Below, piece after piece: positions 8,474-16,904 of a stretch of DNA of 39,725 nucleotides. The notes beneath the pieces are model-generated. The model searched no databases. It was given only the letters and a program-made list of their open reading frames with translations, and had not been told where the DNA came from. This DNA comes from Acidobacteria bacterium 28-1. Lineage in GTDB: Bacteria > Acidobacteriota > Blastocatellia > Pyrinomonadales > Pyrinomonadaceae. A program made the translations under genes and the position numbers. Every line of letters begins with the position of its first letter. Positions within the stretch are counted from its first letter, which is position 1. The stretch is from NCBI GenBank assembly GCA_002050365.1, contig MWYZ01000032.1, forward strand, positions 1-39,725. Reading direction: 5' to 3'.

Positions 8474-8975
8474 TTTGCTGTAATTTGATAATTATTCCGT
8501 GAATCTTTTCCTGTAATTGGTCTAACTCTTTCGGTGCGCCGTAAAAATTAAAGACGCTTTTAGTTTTGTTCCCGACGGTTAAAGTCGTCGTGATTTTCAC
8601 CGCGTGGTCAACAAACTGCGTCATTCCGTTGGGTAATTTTTTATCAATGTATTTATCTTCAAGCGCGAAAAAATTTATTTTCTTAAAATCGTTGATTAAA
8701 TCCTTAACTTGTTCAACCGAAATTGAAAATGTGTGTTTTCCTTTTAATCTAATACCCGAATAGCCTTCATAATTGACAATTCCGTTACCGTCAATTGACG
8801 CGGAATATTCCGCTGTGCAGCCGATGCAGCCCGTCGAAGAACCGTCGCGCTTGATTTCAATTTTGACTTCAGCCAAATTGATTTCACTATCACAACTTGC
8901 TTGAGCGAAATTGTTCTGAGAAATTCCGAATACGCACAATGCTAAAATCAAAAAGAAAAATCTTTTCATCGACAA
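8466..8975 (-). CDS. Secreted DUF6438-like protein
   Basis: A 169 aa protein with a signal peptide (MSMKRFFFLILALCVFGISQNN, probable cleavage near residue 26). It continues with a Cys-x-x-Cys region (GCIGCTAEYSASIDGNGIVNYEG) and VKDLINDFKKINFFALEDKY, a pattern I associate with the DUF6438 family. The function is unknown and it is probably periplasmic. Its stop codon overlaps the nuoL start by 8 nt, so it is translated with nuoL although it has no known role in complex I. The family call is from memory of the pattern. Confidence 0.65.
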   Translation of the reverse strand: MSMKRFFFLILALCVFGISQNNFAQASCDSEINLAEVKIEIKRDGSSTGCIGCTAEYSASIDGNGIVNYEGYSGIRLKGKHTFSISVEQVKDLINDFKKINFFALEDKYIDKKLPNGMTQFVDHAVKITTTLTVGNKTKSVFNFYGAPKELDQLQEKIHGIIIKLQQND

Positions 8976-8979
8976 ACTC

Positions 8980-9283
8980 CTAAAAAATTAAATCTTCATC
9001 TTCATCTTCAAGCCGAAAATTCTCACTCGCAATCTTCGCCCAAGTTTCCAAAACCGATTCGCCGACATTTTTCGCCCGCAAAATTTCCGAAACTTTTTCT
9101 TTCAATTCGAGAAACCGCAAAAGCAACACGCTCGCTGACATAAGCGTTGACGGCTTGTGCGCCAAACAAAACCACATCACTTCGCCCTTGCAAAAACTCA
9201 AGCACTGATTCGTGAATCGTCGCCAAAGGCAAAGTTTCGCGCATCGCAAATTCCTGAAATGTCAGAACGCCGGCATTTAACAT
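8980..9283 (-). pseudogene. Broken nucleotidyltransferase-like gene (AbiEii/MNT type)
   Basis: Two minus-strand frames together give one degraded protein. The first frame, from the ATG at 9283, reads MLNAGVLTFQEFAMRETLPL and then VVLFGAQAVNAYVSE. This resembles the start of small nucleotidyltransferase (AbiEii-like) proteins. Near 9130 the sense switches to another frame reading FLELKEKVSEILRAKNV, WAKIASENF and an acidic tail. The segment that should hold the catalytic Asp residues is missing, so there is an internal deletion plus a frameshift. It lies between nuoK and the DUF6438 gene. The family call is moderate; the breakage is clearer. Confidence 0.45.
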
Positions 9284-9343
9284 TTATCATTCAGCATTTA
9301 TTCGGTGAACGATGAATCATTTCTGATAACTGACCATCAACCA

Positions 9344-9649
9344 CTAATTTTTCAAAATACTCGCATCGTCGGTGTCAATAGAAAGACTGTTGCGGAAAAA
9401 CGCGATGATAATTCCCAACCCGACCGCTGCTTCCGCCGCCGCGACTGACATCACCATAAACACGAAAAGCTGTCCGGTAACGTCGGCGTAATAACGCGAA
9501 AAGGCGACGAACGTCAAATTGACGGCGTTAAGCATTAACTCGATGCACATAAACATTCCGAGCGCGTTGCGTTTGAAAACCACGCCGACCGCGCCGATGG
9601 TAAATAAAATTCCTGAAAGTGCCAGATAGCCTGCTAAACTTGGTTCCAT
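9344..9649 (-). CDS. nuoK: NADH-quinone oxidoreductase subunit K
   Basis: A 101 aa protein with three transmembrane helices, the normal NuoK size. It shows [24 protein letters not shown], with the conserved Glu in helix 2, and [18 protein letters not shown], with the second conserved Glu in helix 3. These Glu residues belong to the proton channel of the membrane arm. It lies 78 nt after nuoJ, and that gap carries a heptamer repeat. Confidence 0.95.
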   Translation of the reverse strand: MEPSLAGYLALSGILFTIGAVGVVFKRNALGMFMCIELMLNAVNLTFVAFSRYYADVTGQLFVFMVMSVAAAEAAVGLGIIIAFFRNSLSIDTDDASILKN

Positions 9650-9656
9650 TTTTTTA

Positions 9657-9684
9657 GTTCAAGGTTCAAAGTTCAAAGTTCAAA
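9657..9684. repeat. Heptamer tandem repeat (GTTCAAA x4)
   Basis: Four 7-bp units (GTTCAAG once, then GTTCAAA three times) span exactly 28 bp in the gap between nuoJ and nuoK. They belong to a family of four-copy heptamer arrays seen at several intergenic places in this window. Confidence 0.85.
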
Positions 9685-9727
9685 ATTCGCTTTGCAGCAA
9701 ATAATGAACAAAAACAACGAACAAAAA

Positions 9728-10312
9728 TTAAAGTCTAATTCGATAATCGTCCTTTATTTCCGCTTCATTGCGTCTTTCCAATTCGTTGTCAACCACTAAC
9801 TCAAGTTTCGGCTGTTCCAGACGACGCGCTAAAATCACTGCGCCGACAATCGCCATAAGGAGTAGAATTCCGACAATCTCGACGGGCAAAAGATATTCCG
9901 AATACATCGCCGTGCCGATACTCAAAGTTTTGCCGACAGTTTCGTCCGCATTGACAGTTTGTTTCGGCGCACGCATTACGGCGTAGAAAATAAAGAATGT
10001 TTGGGCAAGCAAAAACAATCCCAAACCGCCGCCAACCGCATACAAATATCGCAAGCGATTTAAAGGTTTATCCTCATCCAGATTCAAAAGCATAATCACG
10101 AAAACGACGAGAACCATAATTGCTCCGGCATAAATCAAAATCTGCACGGCGGCGATAAACGGCGCAGCGAGCGTTATGTAAATACACGAGAGCGCGATGA
10201 ACACGCCGACCAAAGATATCGCGCTGTAGAGCGGGTTTTTGTGGTAAACCATCGAAATCGCGCAAGCGATTGCCAAGCCGGCGAAAAGAAAAAATAAAGC
10301 GGTTGAAATCAT
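9728..10312 (-). CDS. nuoJ: NADH-quinone oxidoreductase subunit J
   Basis: A 194 aa membrane protein with five helices, the usual NuoJ length. Diagnostic stretches are MVYHKNPLYSAISLVGVFI near residue 22 and AAVQILIYAGAIMVLVVFVIML near 55, the pi-bulge helix involved in coupling. The preceding gene is nuoH rather than nuoI, 82 nt upstream. Confidence 0.95.
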   Translation of the reverse strand: MISTALFFLFAGLAIACAISMVYHKNPLYSAISLVGVFIALSCIYITLAAPFIAAVQILIYAGAIMVLVVFVIMLLNLDEDKPLNRLRYLYAVGGGLGLFLLAQTFFIFYAVMRAPKQTVNADETVGKTLSIGTAMYSEYLLPVEIVGILLLMAIVGAVILARRLEQPKLELVVDNELERRNEAEIKDDYRIRL

Positions 10313-10318
10313 TTTTTA

Positions 10319-10374
10319 GTGACGAGTGACGAGTGACGAGTGACGAGGGAAAATTTCTCAACCCTCGTCACTCG
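10319..10374. repeat. Heptamer repeat (GTGACGA x4) and hairpin in place of nuoI
   Basis: Four perfect GTGACGA units fill 10319-10346. The last unit plus flank (10337-10349) forms a 13-bp perfect stem with 10362-10374 around a 12-nt AT-rich loop. This is the only content of the 82-nt gap between nuoH and nuoJ, where nuoI usually lies. There is no room for an ORF. Confidence 0.85.
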
Positions 10375-10394
10375 ACCCTCGACCCTATATAAAA

Positions 10395-11519
10395 TTACCT
10401 GTTCAAAAAATAAACAATCAAAATCGTAACAATCACGTTTGCCAACGCGACGGGCAAGAGGAATTTCCAGCCGAAATTCATCAGTTGGTCAAAGCGAAAG
10501 CGCGGCAGCGTTCCGCGAATCCAGATATACAAAAATAAAAACGCGCAAATTTTGCCGATAAAAATAACGTGGCTGACAAGTGCGTAGCCGATTGACCCGA
10601 CTACGAACCAAGTAAAATCAAAATTATTTGCTAACCAAAGTCCTAACCATCCTAAACCCGGAACATACCAGCCGCCCAAAAACAAAACCGTGACCATCAC
10701 CGACACGGTGAACATATTGACGTATTCCGCCATAAAAAAGAGCGCAAATTTCAGAGCCGAATACTCGGTATGAAATCCGGCGACGAGTTCGGTTTCGGCT
10801 TCGGGCAAATCGAACGGAACACGATTGGTTTCGGCAAATGCGGCAATCAGAAAGACGACAAATCCGATGAACTGCGGAATGATAAACCAGCGAAACGGCG
10901 ATTGGATTTGCGCGAAAATAATACCGTTCAAATCGAGCGTTCCCGCCAGCATCACGACACCGATAACCGACGCGCCCATCGCTAACTCGTAGGAAATTAA
11001 TTGCGCCGACGAACGAAGTCCGCCCATCAAAGAGTATTTGTTATTCGACGACCAACCCGCGAGCGCAATTCCATAAACGCCGACCGACGTAATTCCCAAA
11101 ACAAACAACACGCCGACATCAATCTGGGCAATCGTCATCGGAAGTCGCCTGATGCCGTCGCCTAATCCGTATGGCAGAAAACTCCAGTCAATCGATGTAA
11201 TCGCCGGTCCAAACGGATAAACCACAATCGGCAGAAGAGCGCAGGTTAGTGCGACAATCGGCGCGAGAAAATAAACGAATTTTGTGGATTTATCGGGAAC
11301 GATGTCTTCTTTGAAAATGAATTTGAAAAGGTCGGCGAACGGCTGAAGAACGCCCCACCAGCCAACGCGATTCGGTCCGATGCGCCCTTGAATCCAGCCG
11401 AGAACTTTACGCTCCGCCAAAACCGTGTAGGCGACAATCATCAAAACGCCTTGAAAAGCTAGCAAAATGCCGACGCTGATGACGGCAATCGGAAAAATTG
11501 TTTTTACGATAGCTTCCAT
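10395..11519 (-). CDS. nuoH: NADH-quinone oxidoreductase subunit H
   Basis: A 374 aa membrane subunit with about eight helices that forms the quinone chamber with NuoB and NuoD. Typical signatures are LAERKVLGWIQGRIGPNRVG near residue 34, ERK/GPNRVG being highly conserved, and AAFAETNRVPFDLPEAETEL near 226, the acidic loop at the entrance to the quinone site. Length is slightly above the usual 320-350. It starts 2 nt after the toxin gene. Confidence 0.96.
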   Translation of the reverse strand: MEAIVKTIFPIAVISVGILLAFQGVLMIVAYTVLAERKVLGWIQGRIGPNRVGWWGVLQPFADLFKFIFKEDIVPDKSTKFVYFLAPIVALTCALLPIVVYPFGPAITSIDWSFLPYGLGDGIRRLPMTIAQIDVGVLFVLGITSVGVYGIALAGWSSNNKYSLMGGLRSSAQLISYELAMGASVIGVVMLAGTLDLNGIIFAQIQSPFRWFIIPQFIGFVVFLIAAFAETNRVPFDLPEAETELVAGFHTEYSALKFALFFMAEYVNMFTVSVMVTVLFLGGWYVPGLGWLGLWLANNFDFTWFVVGSIGYALVSHVIFIGKICAFLFLYIWIRGTLPRFRFDQLMNFGWKFLLPVALANVIVTILIVYFLNR

Positions 11520-11521
11520 AA

Positions 11522-11857
11522 TTAATCTGTTAAATACCTGCTCAATTTTTCAAGCAATCGCCGGTGTCTTTCCGCAGAAACAGAACCGATTGAACCGATA
11601 ATATCTTTGCGCGATAAAACCGTCAAAAATCCTAAACGAATCAACGATTCGGTCTTCAATCCGCTTGAAACGAAATCAGCATTAGAAGGCGCAATTAGCT
11701 CGTCAAAATTTTCAACCTCGTGATAAAGCTGACTAATAACACCGCAAATGAGAAAATCCTTAAACGGCGGCATTTCGCGCAAGACGATTGCCGGACGGCG
11801 CTTCATTGTTCCATTGGCTTGCGGCAAAAGCGCGAGAATGACATCAACTTCCTTCAT
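11522..11857 (-). CDS. MazF/PemK-like type II toxin
   Basis: A 111 aa protein with the PemK/MazF fold: VDVILALLPQANGTMKRRPAIVL at the N-terminus (the beta-strand pair with RPAIVL), a central CGVISQL strand, LKTESLIRLGFLTVL and a final SRKDIIGSIG segment. Such toxins are usually ribosome-independent mRNA endonucleases. It overlaps its upstream antitoxin gene by 14 nt and ends 2 nt before nuoH, so the pair sits wholly inside the nuo operon. Catalytic activity cannot be judged from sequence alone, but the ORF is intact. Confidence 0.75.
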   Translation of the reverse strand: MKEVDVILALLPQANGTMKRRPAIVLREMPPFKDFLICGVISQLYHEVENFDELIAPSNADFVSSGLKTESLIRLGFLTVLSRKDIIGSIGSVSAERHRRLLEKLSRYLTD

Positions 11858-12074
11858 ATCCAGGATTGTTCTCTTTTATCAAATCCAATCCGTATTCCGG
11901 TTCATCGTCGCCGTAAGCCCGCGCCAAATTTTTCTTCGCTGCCAATCGCCAATCTTCTCGTTCGTCGGGCAAAACTGTAACGATGAGTTTGACATTCGGC
12001 TCAAGCTCAAACGGTTCGTCAAGCAAAATTTGTTTGCCGTCAAAATGCGCGGCTAATGAAATTGTCTGGTTCAT
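11844..12074 (-). CDS. Antitoxin partner of the MazF/PemK-like toxin
   Basis: A 76 aa protein: AAHFDGKQILLDEPFELEPNVKL is a short beta-rich DNA-binding-like N-terminus, then VTVLPDEREDW and an acidic, probably flexible C-terminus (YGDDEPEYGLDLIKENNPGYEG) that would wrap the toxin. Small proteins of this pattern commonly precede PemK-like toxins. The gene starts 8 nt after the nuoG stop and overlaps the toxin. The pair would normally repress its own promoter; no separate promoter is evident here, so it probably depends on nuo transcription. Confidence 0.7.
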   Translation of the reverse strand: MNQTISLAAHFDGKQILLDEPFELEPNVKLIVTVLPDEREDWRLAAKKNLARAYGDDEPEYGLDLIKENNPGYEGS

Positions 12075-12082
12075 AAATTCGA

Positions 12083-14398
12083 CTAAACTTTTCCATCTAA
12101 AGTTACGCCCGCCGTGCGTTTCACATCTGAAATTCTATCGCCTGCGCTTGCCGCTTCCGCTTTTTCTTCGACGCGCGGCGTGCCGTCCAAATTAAACTGC
12201 ACGAGCGGCGAAACCAATAAATTTTCAGGTTTCGGATTGCCGTGGGCGAGTAGATGAAACTGGGCGGTTTTGCTCGTCATCGTCGTCAAGCGGTGCAATT
12301 TATGTCCGACTTTCGGCGTTCCGATAATTTTTTCATTTGTTTCCGGCATCGCTTCAACTCCGCGCCGCAATGCATCGGTTTCCTTTGACAAATCTTTTTT
12401 CCCGGCAATCGGGTGTTTGACTTGGACGGGTTTCGATTCGTCTTTCAAATGCGGGTAACGCAAACCTGCGTAAGCATCAATCGAATCGGCGAGTGTTCTG
12501 AACGCCGCCGGCGCAGAAAAGTTATAGCCGAAATCAACGCCCATCTCGCGGGCAATCATCGAAGTAATTATCCAATCGGCTTTCGCCTGATGAACCGGCT
12601 CGACGGCTTGCCGAACACGCTGAACAAAACCCGTGTTATTTGTAAAAGTTCCGTCCGTCTCGGCGAATGAAGCGGCGGGCAGAACGACATCGGCAAATTC
12701 GGTCGTCGCGGTTTCAAACATTTCCTGCACGACGATAAAATCTTTTCTGCTCAAAAATCCGTCCGTCAACGCCGACGGTTTTGAAAGACTTCCGCCGATG
12801 AGCAACGCCGTCGAATTTATCAAAACATCCGACAAAGATTTTCTTCCAGCCATCATATCGTTTGCGCCGACCGAATTGTTGTAAAGCGGAAGCGGGTGAA
12901 GCAGCACGCGACGTTTTTCCGAAGCAAAATTTCCCGCTACATTCGCCAAAACCGCTTGCGCTTCCGCCGATAAATCTCTGCCGAACATAATAATAAAATC
13001 GCCTTCCGATTCGCCGATTAATTTCAGCAAATCGTCAATCTCACTTTGCGCCGCGCCGATTTTACTCAAAATCGTTTTATCGGATTTATCTGCGAAAGCC
13101 AAAGCAAAAGCGTCCAAAGATTTCGGATTAACGTGGATAAACTGTGATGCCTGCGCCGTTAGGCGAATTGGCGTGTCGTGGACGATAATCAATTTCGCGC
13201 CGCCGTTTCTGACCGCCTGACGAATTTGTTTAGCTGTAAAAGTTTGTTCTTCTTCCGGTTCGCCGCCGATAAGAAGAATCGTTTTGGCGTGGCGAATTTC
13301 CTTGTGAGTCGCCAAAGGAACGCTTAAATTATTGAAAAACGGAGCTAAATCTTCAACATCAGAGATTGTGTAATTTTCGGAACCGACGACTTCTTTGGCA
13401 AAACGTTTCAAAGTAAAAATTGACTCGTTCGTCAACCTCGGCGAGGCGACAACACCAACATTGTTTCCGCTTTCTTTGAATTTGTTTGTCACAAAATGAA
13501 TCGCTTCGTCCCAAGTTGTCGGAATCAATTTTCCGCCTTTTTTGTAACGAATAAGCGGCGTTTTAATGCGTTCTTCGTGATTGACAAAACCGTGTCCGAA
13601 ACGCGCTTTGACATCGAGAAACTCGCCGTTTAAACCGTCAACGTATCTATCGCGGGCGACAATTCGATGAACGCGCCCGCCGCGTGAGCCGATGCTCAAT
13701 TGCATTCCGTCCGAAGAATATGTGTCGGTCGAAATTGTCTGGTCTAATTCCCAAGGTCTGGTTTCATGGCGATAAGTGCCGTCGAGCAGAGTTCCTGTCG
13801 GGCAAACTTCGATACAATTTCCGCACTGCGAGCAGTCAAGCCAACCGCCGTAAGTCCCGATGACCGTATTCACGCCGCGATTTCCGGCTTCGATAGCGTC
13901 TTCGCCCATCCATTCGTCGCACACGCGCGTGCAACGTTTGCATAAAATGCAGCGTTGCGGGTCGTTGGCAACAATCGGCGAGAGAAATTTTTCGGGCGTC
14001 GCGTTTTTCGATTCGACAAAGCGTTCTTCGACATCACCCCAATCGAAAATCATTTCTTGAAGCTCGCACTCGCCGCCTCTGTCGCAGACGGGACAATCGA
14101 GCGGATGATTGGCAAGTAAAAACTCGCCCATCGCGCGTTGCGCTTTTTCGATTTCTGCGCTTTGCGTCGTCACAATCATTCCGTCCGTGCAGGTTATTGT
14201 GCAGGAAGTTTGCAGCTTCGGCATTTTTTCAATCCGCACCAGACACATCCGACACGACGCTTGCAGCGCGAGGTCTTGGTAATAACAAAACGACGGAATG
14301 TTAAAGGCTTGCTCACGGCAAACATCAATCAGCCGCGCTCCTTTTTCAACCGCAAATTCCTGCCCGTTAATCGTAACTTTTATCAATTCTGTTGACAT
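12083..14398 (-). CDS. nuoG: NADH-quinone oxidoreductase subunit G
   Basis: A 771 aa iron-sulfur subunit of the peripheral arm. In order it has an N-terminal [2Fe-2S] ferredoxin domain (Cys at CREQ, FCYYQ and SCRMC, residues about 28-52), a His-Cys3 site (HPLDCPVCDRGGEC near 98), and two 4Fe-4S-type motifs (CILCKRCTRVC near 150 and CSQCGNCIEVCP near 190). A molybdopterin-oxidoreductase-like domain follows from about 220. These clusters carry electrons from NuoE/F toward NuoI and NuoB. It follows the bTHX gene by 26 nt. The dicluster arrangement resembles NuoG/HydA-type chains more than the E. coli form. Confidence 0.94.
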   Translation of the reverse strand: MSTELIKVTINGQEFAVEKGARLIDVCREQAFNIPSFCYYQDLALQASCRMCLVRIEKMPKLQTSCTITCTDGMIVTTQSAEIEKAQRAMGEFLLANHPLDCPVCDRGGECELQEMIFDWGDVEERFVESKNATPEKFLSPIVANDPQRCILCKRCTRVCDEWMGEDAIEAGNRGVNTVIGTYGGWLDCSQCGNCIEVCPTGTLLDGTYRHETRPWELDQTISTDTYSSDGMQLSIGSRGGRVHRIVARDRYVDGLNGEFLDVKARFGHGFVNHEERIKTPLIRYKKGGKLIPTTWDEAIHFVTNKFKESGNNVGVVASPRLTNESIFTLKRFAKEVVGSENYTISDVEDLAPFFNNLSVPLATHKEIRHAKTILLIGGEPEEEQTFTAKQIRQAVRNGGAKLIIVHDTPIRLTAQASQFIHVNPKSLDAFALAFADKSDKTILSKIGAAQSEIDDLLKLIGESEGDFIIMFGRDLSAEAQAVLANVAGNFASEKRRVLLHPLPLYNNSVGANDMMAGRKSLSDVLINSTALLIGGSLSKPSALTDGFLSRKDFIVVQEMFETATTEFADVVLPAASFAETDGTFTNNTGFVQRVRQAVEPVHQAKADWIITSMIAREMGVDFGYNFSAPAAFRTLADSIDAYAGLRYPHLKDESKPVQVKHPIAGKKDLSKETDALRRGVEAMPETNEKIIGTPKVGHKLHRLTTMTSKTAQFHLLAHGNPKPENLLVSPLVQFNLDGTPRVEEKAEAASAGDRISDVKRTAGVTLDGKV

Positions 14399-14424
14399 TC
14401 TTAGTGTAAATCTCTCGCTAAAAA

Positions 14425-14559
14425 TTATTCTTTATCTGTTTTGTCTGATTTAGTTTCTTCTATTTTTGCAACGGTTTTCTTTCTTCCCTGCGGACGAGTT
14501 TTGCCGAAACTGCCTGCGAAAATTTTTCCGCGTCTTGTTCTTTTATCACCTCTACCCAT
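14425..14559 (-). CDS. Ribosomal protein bTHX (30S THX)
   Basis: A 44 aa, strongly basic protein reading MGRGDKRTRRGKIFAGSFGK and then TRPQGRKK with a Lys-rich tail. The first 24 residues match the bTHX (Thx, S31e-like) pattern, in which MGKGDxxTRRGKIxxGxxGKxRP is diagnostic; it binds the head of the 30S subunit. The usual protein is about 27 residues, so this one has an extension of about 17. A GGAGGC Shine-Dalgarno lies 9 nt before the ATG, a stronger site than most genes here. It sits between nuoF and nuoG. Gene symbols vary, so none is given. Confidence 0.88.
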   Translation of the reverse strand: MGRGDKRTRRGKIFAGSFGKTRPQGRKKTVAKIEETKSDKTDKE

Positions 14560-14580
14560 TTTATTTTTGCCTCCTAATAC

Positions 14581-15897
14581 TTAAAATTTTCTCGCTTCGG
14601 GTTCAGTCGAAGTCGTCTTCTGACCGTTTAAATACGGCTTAAAATCTTCCGGGAAACGCTTTATCGCGCCTTGAATCGCCCACGCCGCCGCATCGCCTAA
14701 CGCACAGAAAGATTTTCCTTCGATGTTGTCGCACAAATCTAAAATCAACTGTGCGTCTTCCGGTCTGCCGTTTCCTTCGGCGATTCGATTGAAGATTTTC
14801 ACCAGCCAATCGGTTCCTTCGCGGCACGGCGTACACCAGCCGCACGATTCGTGTTTGTAAAATTCGGTTAAGTTTTTCGTCGAATCAACGATGTCAACCG
14901 TTTCGTCAATTACGATAAATCCGCCCGAACCGACGAGCGAACCCGCCGCGACTAATCCTTCGTAATCCATCAAAACTTTTTTTCCGATAACGTCGTTGGC
15001 TCGCATAATATAAACCGACGAGCCGCCGGGAATTACGCCTTTTAATTTTTTGTCGTCACGCAACATTCCACCGCAATCTTCCAAAATAAACCGTTCCATA
15101 TCGGCATAGCCCATCGGAAGTTCATAAACGCCTGGCTTTTTAACGTGACCGGAAACCGACCAGAGTTTTGTTCCACCTGATTTTTCCGTTCCCAAATCGC
15201 GCCAAGAAATGCCGCCCATTTCGATAATCTGCGGAACTGCCGTCAAAGTTTCGACGTTGTTGACGACCGTTGGCGAAGCGTAAAGACCTTCGACTGCCGG
15301 AAACGGCGGCTTCATTCGCGGATGTCCGCGGTAACCTTCCAAACTCGATAAAAGCGCGGTTTCTTCGCCGCAGATATACGCGCCCGCGCCGGTGTGTGTG
15401 TAGACTTCGCACGAAAAATCAGAACCTAAAATGTTCTTGCCGACGAGATTTGCCGCCCGCGCTTCCTCGACGGCTTCGTCCATTATATCAATCAGATATT
15501 TATACTCGCCGCGCGTGTAAATGTAACAAGTTTGCGAATTAAGGGCGAACGCGGCAATCAACATTCCTTCAATCAGCGCGTGCGGGTCGCGTTCCATCAA
15601 ATAACGGTCTTTGAAAGTGCCGGGTTCCGATTCGTCAGCGTTACAAACAATATATTTCTGCTTCGGCGAATCTTTCGGCACGAACGACCATTTCATTCCC
15701 GTCGGAAAGCCCGCGCCGCCGCGCCCGCGCAAAACCGATGCTTTGACTTCGCCGATAATCGCGTCCGGCGACATTTCCATCGCCTTTTTCAGCCATTTGT
15801 AACCGTCGTTTTCTTGATAAACCTTGAGCGTGTGCGAGTTTTCAAGATGTACTCGCTTTAATTGTAACGGCTCGCACCCAATTGCTTTGATTTCCAT
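14581..15897 (-). CDS. nuoF: NADH-quinone oxidoreductase subunit F
   Basis: A 438 aa flavoprotein that binds NADH and FMN. Visible features are the glycine-rich NADH/FMN region (LRGRGGAGFPTGMKWSF near residue 57), NADESEPGTFKDR near 85, GAGAYICGEETALLSSLEG near 170, and the N3 [4Fe-4S] site ESCGWCTPCREGTDW near 345 with a distal Cys (SFCALGD). All expected ligands appear present. It follows a SnoaL-like gene by 10 nt. Confidence 0.96.
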   Translation of the reverse strand: MEIKAIGCEPLQLKRVHLENSHTLKVYQENDGYKWLKKAMEMSPDAIIGEVKASVLRGRGGAGFPTGMKWSFVPKDSPKQKYIVCNADESEPGTFKDRYLMERDPHALIEGMLIAAFALNSQTCYIYTRGEYKYLIDIMDEAVEEARAANLVGKNILGSDFSCEVYTHTGAGAYICGEETALLSSLEGYRGHPRMKPPFPAVEGLYASPTVVNNVETLTAVPQIIEMGGISWRDLGTEKSGGTKLWSVSGHVKKPGVYELPMGYADMERFILEDCGGMLRDDKKLKGVIPGGSSVYIMRANDVIGKKVLMDYEGLVAAGSLVGSGGFIVIDETVDIVDSTKNLTEFYKHESCGWCTPCREGTDWLVKIFNRIAEGNGRPEDAQLILDLCDNIEGKSFCALGDAAAWAIQGAIKRFPEDFKPYLNGQKTTSTEPEARKF

Positions 15898-15907
15898 AAA
15901 TTCGCTT

Positions 15908-16291
15908 TTACAAAGCCTCTGAAACTTTCAATGTGTCTGTGTATTGAACAAATTTTGTTATTTTACCGTTTTCCAAAGTCCAGACGTGAGCAAACGGAAC
16001 GTTTATACTTTTTACCGTCGTTTTGTAACTGCCGCTATAATTTCCAAGCGCGACGATTTTGTCGCCCGCGTCTAAAAACTCGTCCGGCTCGGCTTTAAAA
16101 TCGTTCCACTCTGTTGCCAGTTTCATAAAGACATTTTGCAAAACCGATTCGCCGCCGCGATAAGTTCCGCCGTAGGGGAAACCTTCGGCTTCCGTCCATT
16201 CGATATTTTCGTCGAACGATTGCAGCACAGCCGGAGTATCACCCGCCGCAAACGCCTGATACAAATTTTTTATCAACTCAACATTATTCAT
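15908..16291 (-). CDS. SnoaL-like / NTF2-family protein
   Basis: A 127 aa protein with the ketosteroid-isomerase-like fold: ELIKNLYQAFAAGDTPAVLQSFDENIEW at the N-terminus, GGTYRGGESVLQNVF in the middle, and FAHVWTLENGKITKFVQYTDT at the end, all typical of SnoaL-like domains. Members bind small hydrophobic molecules or act as isomerases; the substrate is unknown here. It lies between nuoE (10 nt upstream) and nuoF (10 nt downstream), so it is co-transcribed with complex I. No catalytic assignment is attempted. Confidence 0.8.
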   Translation of the reverse strand: MNNVELIKNLYQAFAAGDTPAVLQSFDENIEWTEAEGFPYGGTYRGGESVLQNVFMKLATEWNDFKAEPDEFLDAGDKIVALGNYSGSYKTTVKSINVPFAHVWTLENGKITKFVQYTDTLKVSEAL

Positions 16292-16301
16292 AATTTCAGT
16301 G

Positions 16302-16832
16302 TTACGAGAGCGAATCTAAAAGTTTATCAACCTTTTCCGTCGTCAAATCTTCGTGGTAATCAAACCCGATTTGCATCATCGGCGCAGTTCCGCAACTTCC
16401 CAAACATTCGACCAGCGACACAGTAAATTTTTCGTCGTCGGTCGTTTCGCCAACGTGAATGCCCAAACGATTGCAGATATGTTCTGTAATTTTCGGCTCG
16501 CCTATAATGCGGCACGACAGCGTTTTGCAAATTTGAATGTGATGCTTGCCGACCGGACGCAGATTGAACATCGAGTAAAAAGTTACGGTTTCCCAAATGT
16601 CGGTAACTTCCAAATCCAGAAAACGGGCTAGAAAATTTACCCCTTCGTTATCAACGTAACCGCGCTCTCGCTGAATGACGAACAAGAGCGGAATTAACGC
16701 CGAACGCTTTCTGTCGGGCGGATACTTCGTCAGATGGAGGTACATTTCCTCGACGACTTCGGGCGAAAAATTCGCCACCTCGTCGGTAACTTGAACTTGG
16801 TTGGTGTAAAATGTCGGAGCTACTGATGCCAT
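16302..16832 (-). CDS. nuoE: NADH-quinone oxidoreductase subunit E
   Basis: A 176 aa thioredoxin-like [2Fe-2S] protein. The four N1a ligands are visible as CKTLSC (near residue 107) and CLGSCG (near 144), with the usual spacing. The N-terminal helical part (KRSALIPLLFVIQRERGYV) is typical. It pairs with NuoF in the NADH dehydrogenase module. A 115-nt gap upstream contains one of two direct repeats that flank the preceding TonB-like gene. Confidence 0.95.
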   Translation of the reverse strand: MASVAPTFYTNQVQVTDEVANFSPEVVEEMYLHLTKYPPDRKRSALIPLLFVIQRERGYVDNEGVNFLARFLDLEVTDIWETVTFYSMFNLRPVGKHHIQICKTLSCRIIGEPKITEHICNRLGIHVGETTDDEKFTVSLVECLGSCGTAPMMQIGFDYHEDLTTEKVDKLLDSLS

Positions 16833-16904
16833 AAATTTCTATGCTCAAATTTGAAAATTTAATCCGTCTTCGATTATTTCAGTTCTCGTCCGATGGTCTA
16901 ATAT

